Assembly (NCBI GenBank): GCA_945871455.1
Contig: CAMBXJ010000039.1
Span: 1-15,936, forward strand
Length of the DNA stretch: 15,936 bases
Source of the DNA: Asaia bogorensis
GTDB lineage: Bacteria; Pseudomonadota; Alphaproteobacteria; Acetobacterales; Acetobacteraceae
Direction of reading: 5' to 3'
The notes under the pieces are model-generated. The model did not search any database and was not told where the DNA came from. It saw nothing but the letters and a program-made list of their open reading frames with translations. A program made the translations under genes and the position numbers. The stretch's first letter is position 1, and every line of letters starts with the position of its first letter. This document shows, in pieces, positions 1 through 6,440 of this stretch.

Positions 1-318
1 GTCTCCTTCGACACCGACAAGGACCGCGCGTTGCAGGACACCCGCCTCTGGGCCGCCCTGGCGCTCAGCGCGGAAGAGAAGATGTCGGTCGAGGACCCGG
101 CGGAGATGGAACGGCTCGCCGACGCCCTGCCGGTGGAACGCGCCGCCAGCCGTTGGATCGTGTCCAACGACCCGGATGAGCATGTCGAGCGGATCAAGCC
201 CTATGTCGACATGGGTTTCCGCCATCTGGTGTTCCACGCGCCGGGGCTGGATCAGGCGCGATTCCTGAAACTGTATGGGGAGCAGGTGCTGCCCAAGCTG
301 CGCCAGCGCTTCGGGTGA
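1..318 (+). CDS. F420-dependent glucose-6-phosphate dehydrogenase-like oxidoreductase, 3' end only
   Basis: The reading frame is open from the first base to TGA at 316-318, so the gene is cut by the window edge and 105 C-terminal residues are visible. They include KMSVEDP, ERAASRWIVSNDP, GFRHLVFHAPG and FLKLYGEQVLP. This matches, from memory, the C-terminus of the Fgd family (luciferase-like TIM-barrel enzymes that pass hydride from glucose-6-phosphate or a related substrate to F420). The first internal ATG, at position 62 of the fragment, is not the real start because the family sequence continues upstream to base 1. The stop lies one base before cofE, so the gene is almost certainly cotranscribed with F420 biosynthesis. 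The family call is firm; the sugar substrate is inferred, because many Fgd-like enzymes use other substrates and the active site is outside the window. Confidence 0.85.
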   Translation, partial: VSFDTDKDRALQDTRLWAALALSAEEKMSVEDPAEMERLADALPVERAASRWIVSNDPDEHVERIKPYVDMGFRHLVFHAPGLDQARFLKLYGEQVLPKLRQRFG

Positions 319-319
319 C

Positions 320-1087
320 ATGACGTCCCGCCTGGAGATTTTCGCGATCCCGAACCTGCCGATGGTTCGGGCCGGGGATGACCTCGCCGGCCTGATCCAG
401 ACCGGCCTCGGCCGCATGGGACAGGAACTGCGGGATCGCGACGTGGTCGTGCTCGCCCAGAAGATCGTGTCCAAGGCCGAGGGCCGGACGGTCGATCTGG
501 CCACTGTCGTGCCATCGGCGGAGGCGGAGCGACTGGCGGCGGAGGTCGGCAAGGACCCGCGCGTGGTGGAGGTCATTCTGTCGGATTCGGTGCGCGTGGT
601 GCGCAGCCGGCCGAACCTGATGATCATGCAGCACCGGCTGGGGTTCGTGATGGCGAACGCCGGCGTGGACCAGTCCAACGTGGCGCCGACCGACGGGGTG
701 CAGCGCGCGCTGTTGCTGCCGTTGGATCCCGACGGATCGGCGGAGGCGCTGCGCGCCCGTCTGGCCGATCATTACGCGGCGCGGATCGCGGTGGTGATCA
801 GCGACAGCTTCGGGCGCCCGTGGCGGCGCGGCACGGCCGGGGTGGCGATCGGCGCCGCCGGCCTGCCCTCGGTGATCGACCTGCGTGGCCAGCCGGATCT
901 GTTCGGCCGCACGCTTGAAGTCAGCATCATCGGTTTTGCCGATGAGGTTGCGGCGGCGGCGTCCCTGCTGCAAGGCCAGGCGGCGGAAGGCCAACCGGTG
1001 ATCGTGGTGCGCGGCCTGACCTGGACCGCGCCAGACGCACCGATTTCGGAAGTCGTCCGCCCGCCCGAGGAGGATCTGTTCCAGTGA
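320..1087 (+). CDS. cofE: Coenzyme F420-0:L-glutamate ligase (CofE)
   Basis: CofE adds one or more gamma-linked glutamates to F420-0 using GTP, the last step in making F420. The 255-residue protein shows the family signatures QKIVSKAEGR (47-56), ANAGVDQSN (112-120) and SDSFGRPWRRGTAG (161-174). Its length fits a stand-alone ligase, as in archaea. It lacks the nitroreductase-like C-terminal domain fused on in actinobacterial FbiB, so any dehydro-F420-0 reductase must be encoded elsewhere. ATG at 320 is chosen because it follows the upstream stop by one base and begins the conserved sequence. An in-frame ATG at 275 would put 45 bases inside the preceding gene and add an unconserved Cys/Ser-rich stretch. 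The stop overlaps the GTG start of cofD. Confidence 0.95.
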   Translation: MTSRLEIFAIPNLPMVRAGDDLAGLIQTGLGRMGQELRDRDVVVLAQKIVSKAEGRTVDLATVVPSAEAERLAAEVGKDPRVVEVILSDSVRVVRSRPNLMIMQHRLGFVMANAGVDQSNVAPTDGVQRALLLPLDPDGSAEALRARLADHYAARIAVVISDSFGRPWRRGTAGVAIGAAGLPSVIDLRGQPDLFGRTLEVSIIGFADEVAAAASLLQGQAAEGQPVIVVRGLTWTAPDAPISEVVRPPEEDLFQ

Positions 1088-2022
1088 TCATTGCCCTGTC
1101 CGGCGGGGTCGGCGGCGCCAAACTCGCCCTCGGCTTGTCCCGCATCCTGCCGGCGGAGGACCTGTTGGTCGTCGTCAACACCGGCGACGATTTTGAGCAT
1201 CTGGGGCTGTCGATTTCCCCGGATATCGACACCGTCACCTACACCCTGTCTGGGTTGGCAAACCGCGAACTCGGCTGGGGTCGCCATGACGAGACGTGGT
1301 CGTTCATGGAAACGATGGAAAGCCTGGGTGGTGAGACCTGGTTTCGTCTGGGCGATCGGGACGTCGCGTTGCATGTGGAACGCACGAAGCGGCTGCGCCG
1401 CGGAGAAAGCCTGTCGACCGTCACCGCTGACCTGTCGGCAAGGCTGGGCGTGAAGCAACGCATCCTGCCGATGACCGACGATCCCGTCCGCACCCGGCTG
1501 CTGACCGATGACGGCTGGATCGATTTTCAGGACTATTTTGTCAATCGCAAATGCGAGCCGGTGGTGCGCGAGCTGCAATTCCACGGCGCCAAGACCGCGC
1601 GTGCCCACCCCGATTTCATGGCTGCGCTATCGTCGCCGGCATTACAGGCCGTCGTGATCTGCCCGTCGAACCCGTTCATTAGCGTGGAGCCGATCCTGGC
1701 CATTCCTGGCGTGCGGGATGCTTTGGCCAACTGCCCCGCGCCGGTGATCGCGGTTTCGCCCATTATCGCCGGACGCGCGGTGAAGGGGCCAACTGCGAAG
1801 ATGATGACGGAGCTTGGACTGGATCCCACCGCGGGGACCGTCGCGCATCGGTACAGCGACCTGCTGGATGGCTATGTCATCGATCACGCCGACATGTCGG
1901 AAGTCGTGTCGATCGATGCCCGCGTGACATTGGCGCAGACCCTGATGACGACCTTGGAAGACCGGGAAGCCCTGGCCCGCACCGTGCTGGATGCAGCGGC
2001 CGTGCTGCGTCGCCGCAAGTGA
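1084..2022 (+). CDS. cofD: 2-phospho-L-lactate transferase (CofD/FbiA family)
   Basis: CofD transfers the activated three-carbon phospho-acid from its guanosine diphosphate carrier onto Fo, giving F420-0 or a variant such as dehydro-F420-0. The 312-residue protein begins with the nucleotide-binding signature SGGVGGAKLALGL (6-18). It also has VNTGDDFEHLGL (31-42), WFRLGDRDVALH (86-97), and, in the C-terminal half, CPSNPFISVEPIL and SPIIAGRAVKGPTAKMM, all typical of the family. The start is GTG at 1084, overlapping the cofE stop as GTGA and suggesting translational coupling. Whether the carrier delivers phospholactate, phosphoenolpyruvate or 3-phosphoglycerate cannot be read from the sequence; all are known for this family in different organisms. 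Confidence 0.95.
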   Translation: MIIALSGGVGGAKLALGLSRILPAEDLLVVVNTGDDFEHLGLSISPDIDTVTYTLSGLANRELGWGRHDETWSFMETMESLGGETWFRLGDRDVALHVERTKRLRRGESLSTVTADLSARLGVKQRILPMTDDPVRTRLLTDDGWIDFQDYFVNRKCEPVVRELQFHGAKTARAHPDFMAALSSPALQAVVICPSNPFISVEPILAIPGVRDALANCPAPVIAVSPIIAGRAVKGPTAKMMTELGLDPTAGTVAHRYSDLLDGYVIDHADMSEVVSIDARVTLAQTLMTTLEDREALARTVLDAAAVLRRRK

Positions 2023-2666
2023 CCGATGTCTGGGCGGCGGTGCCGGTGAAGGAATTCGTCGGTGCGAAACAACGTCTGTCCGGCGCGCTGTCGCCCGCTC
2101 AGCGGGAAGTTCTGGCCGCGACGATGCTGGAAGATGTGCTGTCCGCCCTGGCCGGCGCCTCCCGCCTGGCGGGAATCCTGGTCAACACGCTGGATCCGTA
2201 CGCGACCGAACTGGCGCGCAAATACGGCGCCCAGATTACGACAGAGGAGGCTCGCGGCGGCCATACCGGTGCCGTGATGGGGATGGCCAAGGTGTTGCTG
2301 GCCCAGGGCAAGGGTGCGCTTCTGACCTTGCCCGGCGATATCCCCGGAGTGACCGCGGCGGAGATCGATACGGTCGTCTCGTCCTGCCTGGCTGCACCGT
2401 CCTTCACCATCGTCCCCGCGCATGATGAGCTTGGGTCGAACGCGGTGCTGTGCTCTCCCCCGGCGGTAATCCCGTTGCGGTTTGGCGATGACAGTTTCTT
2501 TCCGCATTTGGCCACGGCCCGAGCGCATGGGATAGACCCGGTTGTGGTCCGCCAACGCGGCATCAGCATGGACATCGATCATGCCGCGGATCTGCGCATG
2601 TTCCTGCGCGCGGGCGACATGGGGCGGACTCGGACCTGGGCCTTGCTGGATCGATTCGGCCTGTAG
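2019..2666 (+). CDS. cofC: 2-phospho-L-lactate (or PEP/3PG) guanylyltransferase (CofC)
   Basis: CofC uses GTP to load the three-carbon phospho-acid onto a guanosine carrier, the donor used by CofD. The 215-residue protein is a small Rossmann-like nucleotidyltransferase. It has PVKEFVGAKQRLSG (9-22), where the family carries a Lys-rich nucleotide-binding loop, then GHTGAV (81-86), LPGDIPG (104-110, likely metal/GTP site), GSNAVL (139-144) and a late DID (185-187). The start is GTG at 2019, again in a GTGA overlap with the preceding stop, completing a three-gene coupled unit. The stop lies 8 bp from the convergent stop of the DUF6065-like gene, and I see no clear hairpin terminator there. Substrate choice (phospholactate, PEP or 3-phosphoglycerate) is undetermined. 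Confidence 0.93.
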   Translation: MTDVWAAVPVKEFVGAKQRLSGALSPAQREVLAATMLEDVLSALAGASRLAGILVNTLDPYATELARKYGAQITTEEARGGHTGAVMGMAKVLLAQGKGALLTLPGDIPGVTAAEIDTVVSSCLAAPSFTIVPAHDELGSNAVLCSPPAVIPLRFGDDSFFPHLATARAHGIDPVVVRQRGISMDIDHAADLRMFLRAGDMGRTRTWALLDRFGL

Positions 2667-2674
2667 AGCCCCGT

Positions 2675-3493
2675 TCAGTCGTCTGATTTCCTTGGCTCCC
2701 GGCTGCCTTCGGCGGCTCGGCGCTTGCGGGCGGCGGCGGCGTATTGGCCGCGCGGGCGGACTTCCTGAACATGCGGGCGGACGACCGTGTCGTAATAGGC
2801 GTCCCAGTCCTCCGGCGTGAGTTGCTCCAGGTTGGGCACGGTTTCGTAATTGTTGAGGGTGGCCTCCTCATAGGCATGGCGCGGAATGGGCTGCACCTGG
2901 ACCAGCGGGTAGTCCGGGCGGAAGTCGATGGGGACGTCGGTTTTCGTGAGGCGGATGTTCGTGATCAGGGGCCCGAACCAGCGATCCGATTCGACGATCC
3001 CCTCGAAATGCTCATATCCGCCAGGCCGCGGCAGATTGGCAGGGGCGCGCACCAGCAGGCTCCAACCAGGAGCGGTGCGGACGACGAACCCGGTCCAGAG
3101 CTGGATCAGACCGGGTTCCTGCAAGGCGCCCAGGAAAGGTGGCGAATATTCTTTGATTTCATCCGGTGCGATAGATTCGAAATGCGGCCGGAAATTGGGA
3201 AACTGTGCCGATTTGAGGGGGAACCATTCGCCTACACCCTCGTAGGTCCACATGATGTCGTGCCCATCCCATTGGACCGAGAATCCGATGGGCGGGAACA
3301 TATAATAACCGAAGCCAGAGGCGGATGTCGCGGGCTCGCAATACCGAAAGGCCCGGGTCGGCAGGGAGCCGCCGGCGGACCGATCGGCGCGTTGGGGCAG
3401 GCGCGCGGATGGGACCATGCGATGGAAGCTGATCAGCTTCGGCTTGGGCGCGGATTGGCTGGTGTCGTCACCTTGATCAGGCGGAGGCGTCAC
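2675..3493 (-). CDS. DUF6065-like protein of unknown function
   Basis: This 272-residue protein has no signal peptide or membrane segment. I recognise features of the DUF6065 family from memory: an aromatic core GFGYYMFPPIGFSVQWDG (60-77), IQLWTGFVVRTAPGWSLLVRAP (130-151), and a late VQVQPIPR (198-205). A C-terminal Asp/Tyr-rich stretch (EDWDAYYD, 228-235) and a very basic tail (RKRRAAEGSREPRK) follow. The start is GTG at 3491-3493, preceded by AAGGATGGG at a suitable distance; an ATG slightly upstream is out of frame and stops quickly. It lies 106 bp downstream of the repeat-protein gene on the same strand, so the two are probably cotranscribed. No function is known to me. The pairing suggests it could act on or bind the repeat peptide, which is inference. 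Family assignment is moderate, reality of the gene high. Confidence 0.72.
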   Translation of the reverse strand: MTPPPDQGDDTSQSAPKPKLISFHRMVPSARLPQRADRSAGGSLPTRAFRYCEPATSASGFGYYMFPPIGFSVQWDGHDIMWTYEGVGEWFPLKSAQFPNFRPHFESIAPDEIKEYSPPFLGALQEPGLIQLWTGFVVRTAPGWSLLVRAPANLPRPGGYEHFEGIVESDRWFGPLITNIRLTKTDVPIDFRPDYPLVQVQPIPRHAYEEATLNNYETVPNLEQLTPEDWDAYYDTVVRPHVQEVRPRGQYAAAARKRRAAEGSREPRKSDD

Positions 3494-3599
3494 GATGGTC
3501 CCATCCTTGGCATAGAAACGGCGTGAGACCGGGTCTGGTGACCCGGTCCATCAGTCCTGCCGGTGGTGCTTGGCCAGTCGGACGACTGACGTTCGCTGC

Positions 3600-4160
3600 C
3601 TAGCGGCGGGTTGGCAAGGTCGGGGCGAAACCACCAAGACGAACCTTGCCGGCATCAGCGGTCGCAAGCGTCGGAGCGAAGCCACCCAGGCGGACCTTGC
3701 CAGCATCAGCGGTCGCAAGCGTCGGGGCGAAACCACCCAGACGGACCTTGCCAGCATCGGCAGTCGCAAGCGTTGGGGCGAAACCTCCCAGGCGGACCTT
3801 GCCGGCGTCAGCAGTGGCCAGCGTCGGGGCGAAACCACCAAGACGAACCTTGCCGGCATCGGCGGTCGCAAGCGCCGGAGCAAAGCCGCCCAGCCGAACC
3901 TTGCCGGCGTCTGCGGTCGCAAGCGTCGGGGCGAAGCCACCGAGACGGACCTTGCCAGCATCAGCGGTCGCGAGCGTCGGGGCGAAACCGCCGAGACGGA
4001 CCTTGCCGCCATCAGTAGTGGCAAGTGTCGGGGCGAACCCGCCGAGACGGACCTTGTTGGCATCAGCGGTAGCAAGCGCCGGAGCGAACCCGCCAAGACG
4101 GACCTTGCCGGAATCTGCAACGCTGTTTGTCTTGGTGGTGATGAACGCACGGACGGTCAT
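3600..4160 (-). CDS. Tandem-repeat protein, ten 17-residue units; possible multi-core peptide precursor
   Basis: The 186-residue protein has an 18-residue N-terminus (MTVRAFITTKTNSVADSG), nine full 17-residue units of consensus KVRLGGFAPTLATADAG, and a shortened tenth ending PTLPTRR. It contains no Cys, Trp, Tyr or His. Changes between units are few (T to A before LAT, A to T, ADAN or TDGG in the first two). At DNA level, however, Leu is CTT, CTG or CTC and Gly is GGT, GGC, GGA or GGG in different copies, indicating selection on the peptide. ATG at 4160 is supported by GAAAGG eight bases upstream. I do not recognise a named family. Options are a ribosomal peptide precursor with many cores (each unit offers Lys, Thr and Asp for crosslinking and an RLGG stretch for cleavage), a beta-solenoid or adhesive repeat protein, or an intrinsically disordered repeat. 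The function is unknown. Confidence 0.72.
   Translation of the reverse strand: MTVRAFITTKTNSVADSGKVRLGGFAPALATADANKVRLGGFAPTLATTDGGKVRLGGFAPTLATADAGKVRLGGFAPTLATADAGKVRLGGFAPALATADAGKVRLGGFAPTLATADAGKVRLGGFAPTLATADAGKVRLGGFAPTLATADAGKVRLGGFAPTLATADAGKVRLGGFAPTLPTRR
3603..4106 (-). repeat. 51-bp tandem repeat, about ten copies, in phase with the coding frame
   Basis: A 51-bp unit recurs head to tail without spacers across the repeat-protein gene. Each unit keeps blocks such as GGACCTTGCC and GGCGAA (as read on the + strand) and varies at scattered single positions. The period is exactly 17 codons, so copy-number change by slippage or recombination would preserve the frame. The array is nearly free of stops in several frames on both strands, which produces long shadow frames. 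Confidence 0.95.
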
Positions 4161-4168
4161 GTGCTGAA

Positions 4169-4174
4169 CCTTTC
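4169..4174 (-). promoter_or_regulatory. Ribosome binding site of the repeat-protein gene
   Basis: Read on the minus strand the bases are GAAAGG, eight bases before ATG at 4160. This fixes the minus strand as coding for the repeat array, in preference to the long open frames on the plus strand, which lack a comparable site. Confidence 0.6.
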
Positions 4175-4269
4175 GATTGGATGGGCCGCGACATGTGCCG
4201 GCGGCGCCTAGTGGTGTCCTGAACTTCGATGGATGAATATTTCCACGTTAAGGATTTTTTGTCGTTTTA

Positions 4270-4290
4270 TTGACGTTATCCCTTCGTCAA
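4270..4290. promoter_or_regulatory. Inverted repeat TTGACG-N9-CGTCAA, candidate operator or promoter element
   Basis: Perfect 6-bp arms (TTGACG at 4270-4275, CGTCAA at 4285-4290) flank nine bases, giving about two helical turns end to end, as for a dimeric regulator. On either strand the arm reads TTGACG, close to a sigma-70 -35 box. I found no well-spaced -10 for the minus strand. It lies about 110 bp upstream of the repeat-protein ATG. Confidence 0.35.
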
Positions 4291-4315
4291 ATCGTAAGGG
4301 ATTCACTTGCGCGAT

Positions 4316-4335
4316 GATGAATATTCACGGGTGAA
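4316..4335. promoter_or_regulatory. Overlapping palindromes TGAATATTCA and TTCAC-GG-GTGAA, candidate regulator site
   Basis: TGAATATTCA (4318-4327) is a perfect 10-bp palindrome. It overlaps TTCAC/GTGAA (4324-4335), 5-bp arms around two bases. The ten-base word GATGAATATT at 4316-4325 also occurs at 4232-4241, 84 bp away, about eight helical turns. The duplication and spacing suggest paired operators upstream of the repeat-protein gene; the cognate regulator is unknown. Confidence 0.35.
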
Positions 4336-4685
4336 GCTGCCAACCTCATCGAATCCCGATTCACCCCTCGGCGATCGACCCGCCCCAAGGCGCTACTTTA
4401 TGAGGTTCAGCAATATTCAGAGACAAATGGGAATTTTATCTACAAAACTAGGCAAATAATTCGACAAGTCTGAGACTCTGCTCCATGCGCCCTGTCATGC
4501 GACTCCCTCTCACGTTCCGCGGCCGATCCTCGCGCGGTCGAACCTACCCAGGAATCGTCTTCTTGCTCGGCATTACCCGTACATCGCCGTCATGCCGCGA
4601 CAAAGAACCGCTGACGGCGGCGTCACCCACTGATACCGATGAGTGGTAGAGCGGTAATCGGCCTGAGCCGGCCGCCGAGCGTGAT

Positions 4686-4725
4686 CCGGTCAACCGGGCT
4701 TTGAACGGGACGACGGCTTGACCGG
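4686..4725. repeat. Inverted repeat CCGGTCAA ... TTGACCGG
   Basis: Perfect 8-bp arms at 4686-4693 and 4718-4725 enclose 24 bases. The left arm is also part of a shorter palindrome, CCGGT-CA-ACCGG (4686-4697). There is no T-run on either side, so it is not a typical intrinsic terminator. It lies about 195 bp past the tldD stop on the minus strand and could be a structured 3' region, a small-RNA fold or a protein site. Confidence 0.35.
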
Positions 4726-4920
4726 CACCGAAAAGACTGGCGGTCAGGCTCTGGCTCGCGCCGATCCAACCTTCGAACCCGAAAGGCCCTCCGTGCCCGA
4801 TCGGTGAGGCGCGTCACGACTGCCGCTATCTCAGGATTCAGAGGTCCCGATCAACCGAGCGGCGCAAGGTGGCGCGGAACGTCAACGCCGAGACGCCGAC
4901 ATGCGCGCAAAGACCGGGCG

Positions 4921-6360
4921 TCAGGCGGCGGTGCCGCCCACGGTCAGGCCGGTCAATTTCAGAGTCGGCTGCCCCACGCCCACGGGCACGCCCTGGCCAT
5001 TCTTGCCACACGTCCCGATTCCCGGGTCCATCGCCATGTCGTTGCCGACCATCGCAACCTTGGTCAGCGAGTCCGGGCCGTTGCCGATCAACGTGGCCCC
5101 CTTCACTGGGGCGGTGACCTTACCGTCTTCGATCAGATAGGCCTCGCTGGCCGAGAACACGAACTTGCCCGACGTGATGTCCACCTGGCCGCCACCGAAA
5201 TTCACCGCGTACAGACCGCGCTTGATGGACGCGATCATCTCGGCCGGTTCGTGCGATCCGCCCAGCATCACGGTATTGGTCATGCGGGGCATCGGTGAAT
5301 GTGCGTAGGACTGGCGCCGGCCATTGCCGGTGGCGGGCATATTCATCAGACGCGCGTTCAGCCGGTCCTGGAGGTAGCCGACCAGCACCCCGTCCTCGAT
5401 CAGGACGGTGCGGTTGGTAGGCGTCCCTTCATCGTCGACCGTCAGGCTGCCGCGCCGGTCAGGGATTGTCCCATCATCAATGACCGTCACGCCCTTCGAC
5501 GCAATCCGCTTGCCGAGAAGTTCCGAGAAAGCAGAGGTCTTCTTGCGATTGAAATCCCCCTCCAACCCATGCCCGATCGCCTCATGCAGCAGGATACCGG
5601 GCCAGCCGGAGCCGAGAACGACTTCCATCTCCCCGGCTGGCGCCGGGCGGCTGTCGAGATTGACCAGCGCCTGGCGCAGCGCCTCGTCCACCGCGCCGCG
5701 CCACACCGCCTCGGTCGTCACGGCATCATAGGCGAAGCGCCCACCGGTGCCGTAGCTGCCGGTTTCCCGGCGCCCGTTATGCTCCACGACGACCGACACG
5801 TTCAGCCGCACCAGGGGGCGCATATCGGCGACCCGGGTTCCATCGGGACGCATGATCTGCACGGCCTGCCATTCACCGCCCAGCGACGCCATCACCTGGG
5901 TGACCCGGCTGTCCTTGCCTCGGGCGTAGGCATCAATCTCCGACAACAGGCCGGTGCGAGCCGAGAAATCCATGAGCTGAAGCGGGTTGGCGTCAGAGTA
6001 AAGACGCGCATTGGTGGCCCGCGGCGCCTCGGCCACAACCCCGTGATGGCCGGACGCCACGGCCGACACGCTGGATGCCGCACGACGCAGCGCGGCTTCC
6101 GAGACCTCTCCGGCATGAGCATAGCCGGTGGCTTCCCCGGCGACCGCACGCAAGCCGAAACCCAGGTTGGAATCGAACGCGGCACTGCGAATGCGGCCGT
6201 CGTCGAGGCTAATCATCTCGCTTTCGCGGTATTCCAGAAACAATTCCCCGTCATCGCTGCCACCCAGGGCTTGGCCAACCACGCGTTCCGCCGTCATCCG
6301 GTCAAGCGCCGAGTCGGCCCGGTCGAAGAACAGCTTGTCTGTCGCGGCGAGCGAAGTCAT
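4921..6360 (-). CDS. tldD: TldD-family metalloprotease
   Basis: TldD normally pairs with TldE (PmbA) to form a zinc protease that degrades unfolded peptides. In some bacteria the pair trims the leader of ribosomal peptides such as microcin B17, or processes the antitoxin CcdA. The 479-residue protein carries the metal motif HEAIGH (259-264) in the stretch GWPGILLHEAIGHGLEGDF. It also has the late GTCGKNGQGVPVG segment (449-461) in which Cys451 matches the third zinc ligand of the family. Length is normal. AAGGAA stands about eight bases before ATG at 6360. It is the last gene of the ctaA-kinase-tldD run, 80 bp after the kinase stop. No tldE is in the window, so the partner must be elsewhere. 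Its position about 760 bp from the repeat-peptide gene is notable, but tldD is also a common housekeeping gene. Confidence 0.95.
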   Translation of the reverse strand: MTSLAATDKLFFDRADSALDRMTAERVVGQALGGSDDGELFLEYRESEMISLDDGRIRSAAFDSNLGFGLRAVAGEATGYAHAGEVSEAALRRAASSVSAVASGHHGVVAEAPRATNARLYSDANPLQLMDFSARTGLLSEIDAYARGKDSRVTQVMASLGGEWQAVQIMRPDGTRVADMRPLVRLNVSVVVEHNGRRETGSYGTGGRFAYDAVTTEAVWRGAVDEALRQALVNLDSRPAPAGEMEVVLGSGWPGILLHEAIGHGLEGDFNRKKTSAFSELLGKRIASKGVTVIDDGTIPDRRGSLTVDDEGTPTNRTVLIEDGVLVGYLQDRLNARLMNMPATGNGRRQSYAHSPMPRMTNTVMLGGSHEPAEMIASIKRGLYAVNFGGGQVDITSGKFVFSASEAYLIEDGKVTAPVKGATLIGNGPDSLTKVAMVGNDMAMDPGIGTCGKNGQGVPVGVGQPTLKLTGLTVGGTAA

Positions 6361-6440
6361 GTCCGGGTTTCCTTGTCAGCGTGTCGTTCAGGGAAGAACA
6401 TCCAGGGAGAATGGGCAAGCGCGACCGGTTTTACCACTGG

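Larger units (their letters stand above)
4161..4920. other. Intergenic region without a convincing gene, partly AT-rich
   Basis: About 760 bp separate the start of the repeat-protein gene from the stop of tldD. The part from roughly 4220 to 4470 is clearly richer in A+T than the rest of the window and holds several inverted repeats, so it probably carries the promoter and control sites of the repeat-protein gene. The part from roughly 4490 to 4920 is GC-rich. It contains only short open frames with no recognisable product or ribosome binding site, plus one longer inverted repeat. I see no tRNA, insertion sequence or gene remnant that I can name. Confidence 0.6.

Noticed and set aside
2644..2700. 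Bidirectional terminator between cofC and the DUF6065-like gene
   Set aside because: The 8-bp convergent gap suggests one, but no stable stem followed by a T-run was found on either strand.
3603..4106. CRISPR array
   Set aside because: The units are 51 bp, adjoin with no unique spacers, and are in-frame coding sequence.
3570..4211. Long plus-strand open frames over the repeat array (also 3611-4018 and 3646-4167)
   Set aside because: They arise because a 51-bp stop-free unit repeats in phase. The minus frame has the ribosome binding site, a sensible start and the better-conserved peptide.
4485..4649. Plus-strand 54-codon frame starting ATGCGCCCTGTC
   Set aside because: No ribosome binding site, Arg/Ser/Thr-rich composition typical of a chance frame, no recognisable product.
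4636..4720. Possible tRNA, from GAGTGGTAGAGCGG resembling a D-arm
   Set aside because: No matching T-arm (GGTTCRA) at the right distance and no closing acceptor stem could be found.
4623..4817. Minus-strand 64-codon frame
   Set aside because: Arg-rich chance frame in GC-rich DNA without similarity or a start signal.
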